From Phalacrocorax aristotelis (Eukaryota > Chordata > Aves > Suliformes > Phalacrocoracidae), in NCBI RefSeq assembly GCF_949628215.1, contig NC_134278.1, positions 49,008,191-49,072,190 on the forward strand: a DNA stretch of 64,000 nt. Reading direction: 5' to 3'. Made by a program: the position numbers and the translations under genes. Positions 26,503-40,175 of the stretch are shown piece after piece. The notes under the pieces are model-generated. The model searched no databases. It had not been told where the DNA came from and saw only the letters and a list, made by a program, of their open reading frames with translations. Positions within the stretch are counted from its first letter, which is position 1; every line of letters begins with the position of its first letter.

Positions 26503-26870
26503 GCACGATGAGAAGGAATGTGGAGAACAGCAGTCTCCCGGCAGAGGCAGTCTGAATGCACGCACAGGAGGCATGCTGCTACATGTTGCTTTCATGTCAC
26601 TCCAGAAATTACTTACTGTCTGCACAGACATGGGTTTTATTACAGAACATTCCCCCGTAATTCTTTTTTGTTAAAAAAAAAAAAAAAAAGAAGCTTTATC
26701 AACACACTTTATAGGATGTATTTTATAGATGATACATTCCCGCTAGATCACTTTTATCTTACTGCATTAGTAAGATGAAACCGTGATCTGAAATAGTTCT
26801 GAGGATCTCACTGCAGGACAGTGTAATCCTCTATTTCACTGAGCAGAAGGCACAATAAGCAGTGCTTTAC

Positions 26871-26875
26871 TCCTA
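26871..26875. repeat. Left 5-bp target-site duplication of solo LTR
   Basis: TCCTA lies directly before the LTR and is repeated directly after it (27,453-27,457). It is identical on both sides, so the integration is clean and probably not very old. Confidence 0.85.
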
Positions 26876-27452
26876 TGTCCTGGTTTCAGCTGGGACAGTT
26901 AAATTTCTTCGTAGTAGCTAGTATAGAGCTGTGTTTTGGATTTTTGCTGGAAACAGTGGTGATAACGTGGAGATGTTTTGGCTGTTGCTAAGTAGCACTT
27001 ACACTGGTCAAGGACTTTTCCAGCTCCCCGTGCTCTGCTGGGTGTACAAGGAGCTGGGAGGGGACACGGCCAGGACAGCTGACCTCAACTGACCAATGGG
27101 ATATTCCATACCATATGACGTCATGCTCAGTATATAAAGCTGGGGGAAGACAGAGGAAGGGGGGATGTTTGGAGTAACAGCGTTTGTCTTCCCAAGTAAC
27201 CATTAGGCATGATGAAGCCCTGCTTTCCTGGAGATGTCTGACCACCTGCCTGCCCATGGGAAGGAGTGAATGAATTCCTTGCTTTTTGCTTTGCTTCCGC
27301 GCGCAGCTTTTGCTTTACCTATTAAACTGTCTTTATCTCAAACCATGAGTTGCCTCACTTTTACTCTTCTAATTCTCTCCCCCGTCCCACCAGGGGGGAG
27401 TGAGCGAGCGGCTGCGTGGTGCTTGGTTGCTGACTGGGGCTAAACCACAACA
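26876..27452 (+). mobile_element. Solo LTR of an avian endogenous retrovirus
   Basis: A 577-bp element starting TGTCCTGGTTTCAGC and ending ACCACAACA, flanked by identical 5-bp duplications (TCCTA). No internal viral genes are present, so it is a solo LTR left by recombination. U3 has a CCAAT box (27,093), a perfect CRE palindrome TGACGTCA (27,116-27,123) and a TATA box (27,131-27,138). ATTAAA (27,321) marks the likely end of R. The start and end match an LTR type I recall as widespread in neoavian genomes. A 5-bp duplication suits an ERVL- or ERV1-like group; the exact family is not settled from sequence alone. It lies antisense to BVES. Confidence 0.9.
27093..27138 (+). promoter_or_regulatory. 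LTR core promoter: CCAAT, CRE and TATA
   Basis: CCAAT at 27,093-27,097, TGACGTCA at 27,116-27,123 and TATATAAA at 27,131-27,138 are spaced as in a working RNA polymerase II promoter. It would drive plus-strand transcription starting near 27,160-27,170, antisense through BVES intron 6. Activity is inferred. Confidence 0.65.
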
Positions 27453-27457
27453 TCCTA
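27453..27457. repeat. Right 5-bp target-site duplication of solo LTR
   Basis: TCCTA follows the terminal CA of the LTR and equals the copy at 26,871-26,875. Confidence 0.85.
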
Positions 27458-28496
27458 TTAAATTGTTTCTCCAGCAATTCTTTCTTTTCTCTTTCTATAG
27501 CCAGTACAAAATTAGGAAAACTTACAATGTCTAATTAGCCATAGAGGCATTACGAGTTACACCTGCTGATGTCTGTGGTATAGTAGCAGTGGCAGTCATT
27601 CCTTTTGGATCATTTTCCAGTAAATTCACAACTTTGCACAAGTAATTATTTAACCTGTATATCAGATATTTATGGGCAAGCTGATGAGAAGGAATTTTGC
27701 TCTGAGTTAGAGTTAAATCAATACAGACAGAATATTAAATACTATATTATAAAATTATAAAGCTTTTCATAAACGATGGTGAAAGTTCTTCAAATAAATT
27801 ATATATGAGAACCCTACAGCCACTACATAAATAATAAAAAGCCCACCAGCAAATGAGTTACCATCCAAATCTTGAAAAGCCATGTAACTAAGGAGACAAA
27901 ATGAAAGGGAAACAAGATAATCAATATGTCCCTGACTATACCCAAACCACTTATGATGACACCTAGAAGACACTCCCTCTACATGCAAAGAAGAATGAGT
28001 TATATTCAGACCACTGAATATTTTACATGTCTTTATATTTTATATTTATTTCATGCCTCCTTCCACTAACTACATCATATCAACCTAACATTCCTTTATT
28101 TTTTTTGTGTGTTTGCAACCCTCAAACCCTCAAACACGTTAAAATTATTCTTCTTGGCAATCAGTACTACCCAGTTTTTTGGCCCCAGCAAGAAAATTGT
28201 TTAAGAAAAAACTCTGATGCTTCCTTGTACAAAGGCACCCATTTGTTAATGAGAAAGGATATCCAAGGAGAAGCCCTTTTTAGCTACCAGCCATCATGTC
28301 TACTAGTTGGCTAGAAATATTTGTGCTAGCCAATCAGTTCTGAGTCTCAGTTATTCATCTTTCTTGAACATTACTGTGCTAACTTTAACCAATATTGCTT
28401 CTGACAGAAAAGCTGTACTGACTCATACTTTGGCTCTAAAAGGCAACAAGTGTGAATTCAGCAGCTGACAGCAGCAGGTTAAAAAAAGGTGCTTTA

Positions 28497-30665
<2,169 letters not shown>

Positions 30666-30774
30666 CTGGAATTTTTCACCCCGGTTCATCTGTGTTGATC
30701 GAAATTCAGGAGAATCTATAAAGGCACAGGGGTAAATATTATGCAGAAAATGCCCTCGATAAGATACCTTCATT
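30666..30774 (-). CDS. BVES coding exon 4: phosphate-binding cassette with DSPE motif
   Basis: This encodes the end of Lys179 to Gln215. It contains the Popeye-specific cAMP-binding signature FIDSPEF (197-203, with Asp199, Ser200, Pro201 and Glu202) and ends with KFQ, the first half of FQVT. All key residues are intact. The equivalent serine (Ser201) is the site of a human disease substitution, S201F. The acceptor is TTTCCAG and the donor [23 protein letters not shown] precedes the motif as in other vertebrates. Confidence 0.97.
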
Positions 30775-31735
30775 CTGGAAATAAAAATGTATGAAACAAC
30801 ATTTTAAAGACATGGAGGTTGATTAATTTAATCTAAATTGGGTTATGATTACTGACAGTGGTAATGCAGCAGGTAACAGGCAAGAATATGTTAAACTTTT
30901 GGAATTTCAGCCCCAGAGCTAACTTGTTTTCTGCCTAGACCTCCACCAATTCCAAGCAGAAAAGGCTGCCAGCCAATTCGAATCGCCAGATGTGGTGTGT
31001 GTCCCCAGAACATTGCTACTCAAAATGAAAAAGGTCTGCAGGATTATGCTATACAGCCAGACCAGAATCAGGCTTCCTTTAGATAACTAGCTTTGCAGTA
31101 ATGAGCAGCTAATGACTTCAAAGAAAAACGATGAAACCTGGCGTCACTGTTGTCATCAACAGAAACTGGTTAAAATATTGGCCAGAACTTAGCAAGAGCT
31201 TCAAGATTACAGCCTGGCCATAGGTATTTATTTTACCCTTTCTCACCTGGGCCCTGTCAGCCTCTGGGCAGTGCACCTGCCCCTCTCTGCTTGCACGTAC
31301 ATGTGCAATGAATCAGTTCCAACAGGCCTGTTTTAAAGTCTACTGGAGGGATATTTTTTCTTTACCTCATGCACAACATTTTTTAACCTTAAAACCTGCG
31401 AATGCACTGAGAAGAAAACTTAGATATCTCAGGCTCACACAAATCTCTTGCTTGTTTTGGAAGACACTGCCTTTGGTCTTATGCAAATCTAATTCCCATT
31501 AAAATCCATGCAGTTGCATGCACAAGTGGAGGCATAACATGCTCCCACTAAGAGACATCCCTGTCATTTGAAAACTGTGTCACAAAATAGTCTGTAACTA
31601 TAGACTATTTGGCTATAGACTGTAACATGCTACAAACATCATCACTTAAAAAGCTAACAAAACCCCCATCAAATTCCTAATCTATTCAACCATCACACAA
31701 AGCATAGGACCGTCTCCAAGTTTTACAGAACCTAC
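30775..31735 (-). other. BVES intron 4
   Basis: Just under 1 kb, the shortest intron. A perfect 9-bp inverted repeat (AAATAGTCT at 31,585-31,593 and AGACTATTT at 31,602-31,610, 8-nt loop) lies about 125 nt after the donor. Nothing else is recognised. Confidence 0.85.
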
Positions 31736-31923
31736 TTCCCCTTCAGCAGGATGCTTAGCCTATCATCAACTGATGTTTTATCTTCTGCAGCGTAGGCTTG
31801 ACCTGTCTTTAAACTCTGAATGTTGCAGAATTGTCCAGTTAGTCTTTGGAAGAGCTCTGGAGGCACATGGAGAGGTTCAAACATTCTCTTGTAGAGGCTG
31901 CTAAGCTCCTTCTCGATCTTGAT
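31736..31923 (-). CDS. BVES coding exon 3: start of the Popeye domain
   Basis: This encodes residues 117-178 and two bases of Lys179, beginning [11 protein letters not shown] right after the third membrane segment. It contains the conserved LTGQFC and [20 protein letters not shown]. The latter, with [10 protein letters not shown], is one of the most conserved Popeye stretches and forms the first strands of the cyclic-nucleotide-binding fold. The acceptor is TTCTAG and the donor GTAGGT. In known BVES the KIEKEL helix lies at the membrane-proximal dimer interface. Confidence 0.97.
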
Positions 31924-33931
31924 CTAGAATGCAAAAACAAAAGACATCAATAAACACAGAAGCATTAGTTAAAAGAGATTAAGACTGCACACATGCTTTA
32001 GTTGCTACTTTTGCGGACCATCTTTGTCTTTGTTACATTTCGGTGACGAAAGAAGCAGTAAATGTGTGACATCTATTCACAAACACTGCCTGTGAGAGGG
32101 TGACCAAAACCTTATCTAAAATTAGCTGGGCTGGCACACTGGTGCTTTAGGATGGTACTCCATTCAAGTGGAAGTTAAATCAGACACAAGGAGTCTTCTG
32201 AGACTTCTGTTGCTGTAACAATGAATAGGACTTGGGCCATATTTACACAGGAAAAAAGATGAGGTTACCTGCATTTTTCAAATCATATGGACATCTCTCT
32301 CTGCCCATCTCTCAGGCTCTCCTGGGAGCCCCTTTCATCCCTGAGCTTCTTGGCTTACTTGCAGTAGAAAAGCAGTACTATGAGTCTTGAAAAACAAATG
32401 CATCATATTGAAAACCACGTGTGATGAGGGAAGGAAAAAAAAAAATCCATTGCCAGCTGAACAGCCCACATCTAGGAGCCCACCCAAACTCAGGCAGTGG
32501 CAATGAAGGAAAGGAAGTTGGCTGAAATCCCAAGCCTGGAAGTCCTTCCTGAATGAAGGTATCAGGGAATGAGACAGTGTCCCAGCCTCCCCAAAAGCAG
32601 AGGCAGCCTGAACAAAGCCTGCATATTTGCTGGGGGAAAAACAAATTAAAACTGTAAGCATCAGATAACAAAAAGATAAAATATACATAGAACAGAAAAG
32701 AAGGAAAAGCAACCAAGAAAAAAGGCAGAAAGAGGAAGAGTCGCCACTTCAACAATGAGAATATTCCAAGTTTATACAATTTTCTAGATTTATATTTCGA
32801 TATAAAAAACAGGGAAGGAGAGAAGGTGGTAGCACAGGAGTCACCTTTCAGATGATGGTTGGCAAGAGTGGGAATCAAGAAACTTCCGATTACCTTGTAG
32901 CTGGAGGAGCTGGGGAATCCAGAATGACCACGGGAGGCCCCAGGCTGTCTGAGAACCACGAGGGCTTCAAACTGTCACTATTCCCAGCCCAGGAAAGCAT
33001 TTTAGAGTGAAAATTTAGTCTTTAGCACCTAAGAGAGGTACGCATTCCACATTAAAAAAATCTTCCCTGAGCTGTTTTCAGTAGAATTACATGTGTGTGT
33101 GAAAGAGTAAACCAGGCAAAACAAAAAGTTTTGGGAAACTTGAGAAAGTTTCCTTCTTACATTTGAAATTTAGTTAAATATAGAACAAATTGAGCCGATG
33201 CAGAAACTTCCTAGTTTATGGAACCATGTTTGGAGTATTTCACAAACCGCCTCAATCACTGATGTGATCCATCCCACATTTGGGCCACTGACCACCACAG
33301 GAACAACCCTGGAAGTGGCAATCCCATGGGCAGAGATGGCAGGTTAATAAATAGTATGCAGTTTGGTTTTAAATTGCTAAACAGGACTGCTAAGGCTGCT
33401 TATGTGACCTTGCTATTACCACTTCAAGACTTCTCAGCATTTTCATTTCCATAAAAGCTCAACAAAAGGTTAGCCCAAACCTGCAGACTTCATTTTTCAC
33501 CCAGACAGCCTCAAACCTTGAAAAGTGAAAGCAAGTTTATAAACGATGAGGATTTTTATGCAGACTCCATGTAAACCACACATCAATACCTGCTTCCAAG
33601 GGCTTAATGTAAAAAATTCTCATAAGAGTGCTCCTGAGAACTTTTTCATCATTAAACACAACCAAACTTATTGTCAACTTTGTATATAGTACCTGTGTAC
33701 TTACCACCCGTAACTGTATTAAAGCAGTTAGTTTGATCTTTTGTTCCATCCATCCATAAACTTCAATCAAATGTGAATTACTGCCTTCTCAAAAGATTTA
33801 AATGCCTATTTCATTACTCTGTCAACATTTTGTTACGTGTCTCCCTCCTATAAATTAATCTCTACCCCAGAAATGCTATCAGGACCGAGGAGGGCTAGAA
33901 TATAAATGTTCAGACAAGATTAACAATAGTC

Positions 33932-35505
33932 ATTGAATCACAGAATGGTTGAAGTTAGAAAAGACCTCTGGACGTCATCTTGTCCAACCTCCCTGATCAA
34001 GCAGGGTAACCTACAGCAACATTGCCCAGAACGGTGTCCAGATGGTTTTTTAATATTGCCAAGGATGGAGACTCCACAACCTCTCAGGGCAACCTGTGCC
34101 AATGCTTGGTCACCCTCACAGTAAAAAGTGTTTCCTGATGTTCAGAGCCTCCTGTGTTTCAGTTTGTGCCCATTGCCTCTGGTCCTGGCACTGGGCACCA
34201 CCGAAAAAAGCTTGGCTCCATCCTCTTTGCACCCTCCCTTCAGGTATTTGTCTACATTAACAAGATCTCCCCTGAGCCTCCTCTCCTCCGGCCTGAACAG
34301 TCCCAGCTCTCTCAGCCTTTCCTCATATGAGAGATGCTCCAGTCCCCAAATCATCTTTGTGGCCCTTCGTTGGGATCTCTCCAGTATGTCCCTGTCTCTG
34401 TTGTACTAGGGAGCCCAGAGTTGGACCCAGCACACCACCTGCATCTTACCAGTGCTGAGTAAAGTGGAAGGATCAGCCCATCTTGACCGGCTCACAATGC
34501 TCTTCCTAACTGCAGCCCAGGATTCTGTTGCCCCTCTCTGATGCAAGGGCCTATTGCTGGCTCATGTTCAACCTGGTGTCCACCAGGACCCCCAGGTCCT
34601 TTTCTGCAAAGATTCTTTCCCAGCTGGACAGTTGGCCCTCAGCATATGTTGGAGCATGGAGTTGTTCCTCCCCAGGCGCAGGACTTTGCACTTCTTGTTG
34701 AACTTCACGTGGTTCCTGTTGGCCCATTTCTCCAGCCTGCCCATGTCCCTGCAGTTGGCTGCCCAACCTTCTGGTCTATCAGCCACTCCTCCCAGTTTTG
34801 TGTCATCAGGGTACACTCTGCCTCATCGTCCAGATCATTAATGAAGATATCACACAGGACTGGGCCCAGTATTGACACCCAGGTTACACCACTAGAGTAC
34901 ACACCATATGCTAGTTTAGTGTGCCCAGTACGCATCTCCAAAAAGACGTCATACCCTGATTACTGCCCTCAGCCCAGCTCTTTAGCCAGTTTTCAATCAA
35001 TTTCAATGTCTCCTCATCCAGCCCCTATCCCAACAGTTTCTCTATGAGGACTTCATGGAAGACAGTGTCAAAAGCCTTACTAAAGGTAATGTAGAAAATA
35101 TCCACTGCTCTCCCCTCATCTACTCAGCCAATCATTTCATAGTAGAACATGATCAGGTTGGTTAAACATGGCTTTCCCTTGGTGCATCCATGCTGACTGC
35201 TTCCGATCACCTTCTTGTCCTTCACATGCCTGGAAATGGTTGCCAGGATTAGCTATTCTATCACCTTCTCAGGGATCAAGGTGAGGCTGACTAGCCTGCA
35301 GTTCCCTGGGTCCTACTTCTTGCCCTTTCTGAAGAAAGCAGTGGCAGCTGCTTTCCTCCAGTCCTCAGGCACTTCTCCCAGTCACCACAATTTTTCAAAG
35401 ATTATCAAAAGTGGCCTTGTGGTGACACCAGCCAGGTCCCTTAGCATTCGTGGGTGCATGCCATCAGGGCTCATGGACTTACATATGCCCAGTATGTCAC
35501 TTGAC
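33932..35505 (-). mobile_element. CR1 LINE fragment, RT domain to 3' end, minus strand
   Basis: Antisense CR1 on the plus strand begins with the standard terminal sequence (GAATCACAGAATGGTTGAAG, then GACCTCTGGACGTCATC) and continues through the post-RT and RT regions to a 5' truncation near 35.5 kb (GTGGGTGCATGCCATCAGGG is diagnostic). Stops and frameshifts break the ORF. It has the same orientation as BVES. Confidence 0.9.
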
Positions 35506-38500
35506 CTCAAGTTACACTGGTTTCACACTGAATCAATTACCAATTACATTTTCCACCGGTGACTACATTTATATGAAACTGAGGTTTCAAATTTCCTCTA
35601 TGTTCTTTATGCCAAGTCTTTAACACCTCAAAGGATACCTACATAGACAAAATAAAGGTTAAATTTAAACAAAACAAGTATTTAAGCTAGCATGAGAAGA
35701 TGCATCAGTGATTGCCCTGAACCCTTTGATTTCAAAATACATTCCACATACCTGTGAAGTTAGATGACAATTTGTTTTGCCATCAGGTTCTCCCTCATTT
35801 TTAATAGCCATACCAATTTAATTTGCACCTCTTTCTACTCATGACCATTGCAACCCAAAGAAAGATTAATTCCTTTCTCAGATGAACATACAAGTAGCTC
35901 CCAAGACTCCTTACATAACAGCACATACAGACATGAGTACAGGATTTGACCCTGGAGTGCTAATGCAATCCCTTAACTAGCACATAATTCAGGTTTCATG
36001 ATCTTCCTCAAATGTACCATACTTAAAAGGGAGAGCAAGCATAACTACTTTCTTAAAGATTGATCAGGTTGGACACCGTAGATTATTTTAAACAGTCTCC
36101 CTCGTAACAGACTATTCACCCTTCACGAGCGCAGCTGACTGCTGCTCCAGTCATGCTTGTGGGCAATATTCCAGATGAGCCATACGGGTAGGTGTAATGT
36201 TTTGTTCAGCAGTGGTTGAAATATTCCGGGATGCTGCCAGAGCTCCGAGTCAGAGCTCTGTAAAGATACCGATTAGACTCTCTGAGTTTCCACTCAGACT
36301 GAAAAAGTCAAATCTGTAAAACTCCAAGAAGTCAAAACCACAGAAATAATCATCTGGTCAGAAAAGAAACTCACTGCTAGTTTGCACACTCCATTTAATA
36401 AAATATGCCCAACTGAATATATGAATTATTCATTTTTAATATGACTAACTTGTAATTATTCTTCCATTCGTTCCTTTCCTTAAAAATGTCATTTGTGAAG
36501 ATGACTAAATAAAATTGATTTTGAGATGGGCAATACAAGATTTGCAGACAGAAAATCTCATTCAAAATTAGTCCCCAAGATTTTATTTTTTGCATTCTCT
36601 AGCTTTCTATAGGAAAAGCACTTAAAAACATCCTTCAAGTTCATAATAAACACAATGTGTAAGACAACTAAGACAACATGTAACTACCAGGCAGTACTTC
36701 AAGTAAGCTTGATGATAAAGCAGTCTGTAACAAAGAGGTTCATATATTGTTTGGGCTATTACCCTGATTCCATATAATTTCAACTATTGTGTAAATTACA
36801 TTAATTTCCTACATATTTAGAATGTCTTCAGAGAAGCAGAGTATCCACAGTCCCCAGAGGAGAGCTGTGGTTGTAGTAACACAATTCTGAAAGCCAGACT
36901 CCAGTTCTCCACTGTGTTACAGTTTAGATTACCATGCCATGAAGCAATCTGAATTTTTTTTCCTCATACTGCTAGAGAGCAGCAATGAAGTGCATCTCAC
37001 CTAACTATGGCTATATAAAACTAGGTTAGTAGTTTATAACAGTTGTGTGGGCTTGTTCTCTAGTCAGTGGAGAGGGATGTCACTATCACATCTCAAACAG
37101 ACAACCAGCTTAAACTAGATGTTTAACGTGGAGGTGGATGGAGTGAGACAAGATGATTCCAATTTCTATTTCAGAAGGCAAATCTACTGTTGCAGAAGAG
37201 ACCACAAATAATTATTGGTACTCTTTGAAAATGCTCTTAATTGTAAGACTCCAATAGTACATGCTTCCTCTCAGAGGCCTTTCATTTCTGGGACTGCCCA
37301 TGTCCTGAACAATGCAGTATTTCAGGACAAGTATGAGAATGTGACTGAGGCTACCTAAGAAAACAGTCAATGCCTATGTAGAGCACTTCCCAGTTGAAAG
37401 GATTTGATATTATTCCTACACTTCACTATGTCTATTTCCCACACATTTCTGTCTTTAGAAAGGTGTTCAATATTGCAGAAGACAAAGAAAAAAACCAAAA
37501 GAAAGATTCAGTAAAGGCATCCTGTGGTGGTGGTTTCATGATTTTACTTTGTTATCTATCCAAAATTATAGAGACTGCAGAGATGTAGTTGTTGATTTTT
37601 AGACTCAATAGAAATGACGTTTGGTTTCAGGTCGCTCTTCAGGTAGTAACTCCAGTCTCACCAGAAGGAGCATCTAGGAAGCCTTCACATGGAAGACTCT
37701 TGCTGCAAGCTCCCTTGTTCCATCCAAGATCTGGAGCTGGCAGTGTTGATCCAAACAAAGTTCCGTAAACTTTACCACCACAAAAACATTTTGAAAGAGG
37801 AGTGTGCACATCTACAAAGGTCAGGGTTAAATGACTATGATAGATGTGCCAGAGAGGTTTCACATGACCAAACAAGAAAGATGAAACATTCAACCAAGTC
37901 AACTCTATTGTACATGGAATTGGTGGAAGACCCTATTTTGATCATGGTGGGATGCACAGAGTTAGCACATGTATTCAGGAAACTTACGTTAAATGCAGCT
38001 GACTTCAGCTACTTATTATCTGTCATCCATTAACACAATTGTAAGTACTCTCACTGTCCATGACAGACTTTTCATTAGATCTTTCCAATGCTTTATTTTT
38101 AGTTTGAGAAATTTTCCTCATCCTACCCTATAGAACAATGCTATGTTTTGCCACAGACAGAGAGAAAAAGCTACAGTCCAGAAATTCATATAGGGACAAA
38201 GGTGAAATAAGTAGTTTTACATTCACTGTAATCTGGTATAAACATTACCTTGAAGCTAAGCACAAATCCTAGGCTGTGATCAGATACAGTGATGGGAGTC
38301 ATGCAGAGAACTAGACAGATTAGACTATAAAAAATAAATAAATCCAAAAACCACCATCTCAAAGACTACTTAAACGCTGCTGGATTCAAGCACAAACCCA
38401 ATACCTTGGCTAGGAAAGTCCCCTAATGCTGTTGTATCCAACTTAGGACACAGTCAAGCATGAACACGTGCTTGTGTGGCATATGTGTGGCAGGACGCAC

Positions 38501-40123
38501 TTAGGTGAATGCCAGACCCATTAGCTTGCCTCCCAGTAGGTACCTAGCTGTTCAAGTGTTCCTTCAAACTTCCAGCATTAAATCAAAGAGCACAGTGTCT
38601 CAGGTATCAGTAGCTGGAACACAGGCCTTGCAGTTTACAGGTTCAGGTGAAATTACAGCCCCCTCAGAGGCACTGGTCTCCTCTGGTTTCATTCAGGAGC
38701 CAGAGAAGCAGCAGTGTGGCTGCCTGAACAGTTTCCACACCATCGATCAAGCTGGTTGCAAACAACTGTTTGGTGTTCTTGCCAGGACATGAGAAGTATT
38801 TAGAGTATATAGACTTTAACAAGAGCCAGATATGAAACTACTTTTTCACTGGACTCACCTAAAACCAGATGCTTCTTCTGTATCACAGTCCCACCCAAAG
38901 AACCAGCTCTTATGCAATTCAATTATTAATCACTCTTAGAAGTTCTGCCCAAATTGTGTGCCTTGAATACAAATTCTAAAGGAAAAAAGTTAATTAGCTT
39001 GTACTAAGTTTCCTTTCAGGTCTTTCTGAAAAAGAAATCTGCCTCATTTCATTGTCTGACAGCGAGCCGAAAACTAAAACCGAAAAGGAACTAGTGTTAA
39101 GATGTGCAGTGGGTGTTTTTTTTTAAAAAAACAAAACACCCCACCAATTTAAAAGTATTTAATACATTGTCTTACACCAATTAAAATAGTATAATATTTC
39201 ATGTAATTTTCATGTAATTGTCAAATACTGTGATTTCTTAAACTTAATGGAAAGAAAACTATTGAAATTACTTTAAGTCTTAATATACAAAGAAACACCA
39301 CTGCATGGCTAATCTATCAGAACTAATTCTTGGCTAAGCTTTAAGTTGTAAAGGTCTCGTAGCCCTGCAGATGGCAACTTTTGGGTGAATCTGTGCTCCA
39401 TACTGGAGCAACACTGCTGTAGGTAGGACCCTTCCTTTGTTAACACATGTAAGTGGATGTACTCAATTTATCAACTTGTTGTAGACAGATGCAATTTAAC
39501 ATCTAGCCACTTTTTATATGCTGTGGTTGCCTATTGGAGTTTGTTCTGCAGTTGGTTTTAGCCATACTGTTAAAGATTTCCGCCTTTCTGTCATCTCTCA
39601 CTTGATCTCATTTCCCTTAACTCCTCTTCAAACGCTTGGTCTGGCTTTACTTAAGTTGAAATCCTTAATTTGCACAGCGTTTTAGATGTCCAAATCCTAT
39701 TTTCCTACATTTCCTCTAACTTCCTCTGCCTAGAACTCAGTTTATTCTGCATAAGAATAGCTGTGGGTTTGCACCACGTATATGGTGCAGTGTCCGTGGG
39801 AGTGCTGAGTATCTCAATTCCGCTGTGGTCCCAGAGCCAGTGAGGAGGTGTAGAGAAATGGAGAGCAAAGTTAAAGGCAGGTCCTCCAGTCCTTCCTCTC
39901 TTAGAGGTAATTTTCTACCAACTTTAGCGACTGACAGGTTGTTAGTCAAGTTTCATGGCCTGACATAATTCTTCCTCTTAAACCCACCTATAGAGTACTT
40001 CATCCACTTCTATCACTGTAGTATCAAAATGCTTACAAATAATTCTGCTCACAAATTTACTAAATTCAATGAAAATAGCTGTCACTTCAATATGATGAAG
40101 TCTATAATGCACAAAAACCCCCC

Positions 40124-40175
40124 AGTATATACTAGCATAGCTTTTAGTATACACTAGCATAGCTTTTAGTATACA
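40124..40175. repeat. 22-bp tandem repeat, 2.4 copies
   Basis: The unit AGTATATACTAGCATAGCTT plus TT is at 40,124-40,145, repeats at 40,146-40,167 with one change, and begins a third copy at 40,168. A small minisatellite in BVES intron 3. Confidence 0.9.

Noticed and set aside
26299-26631. Phe-rich minus-strand frames that look like membrane proteins
   Set aside because: Generated by the GA-rich tract; low complexity only.
32378-32959. 193-codon minus-strand open frame in BVES intron 3
   Set aside because: Phe/Ser/Leu-rich composition opposite purine-rich sequence, no domain, no plausible splicing into BVES.
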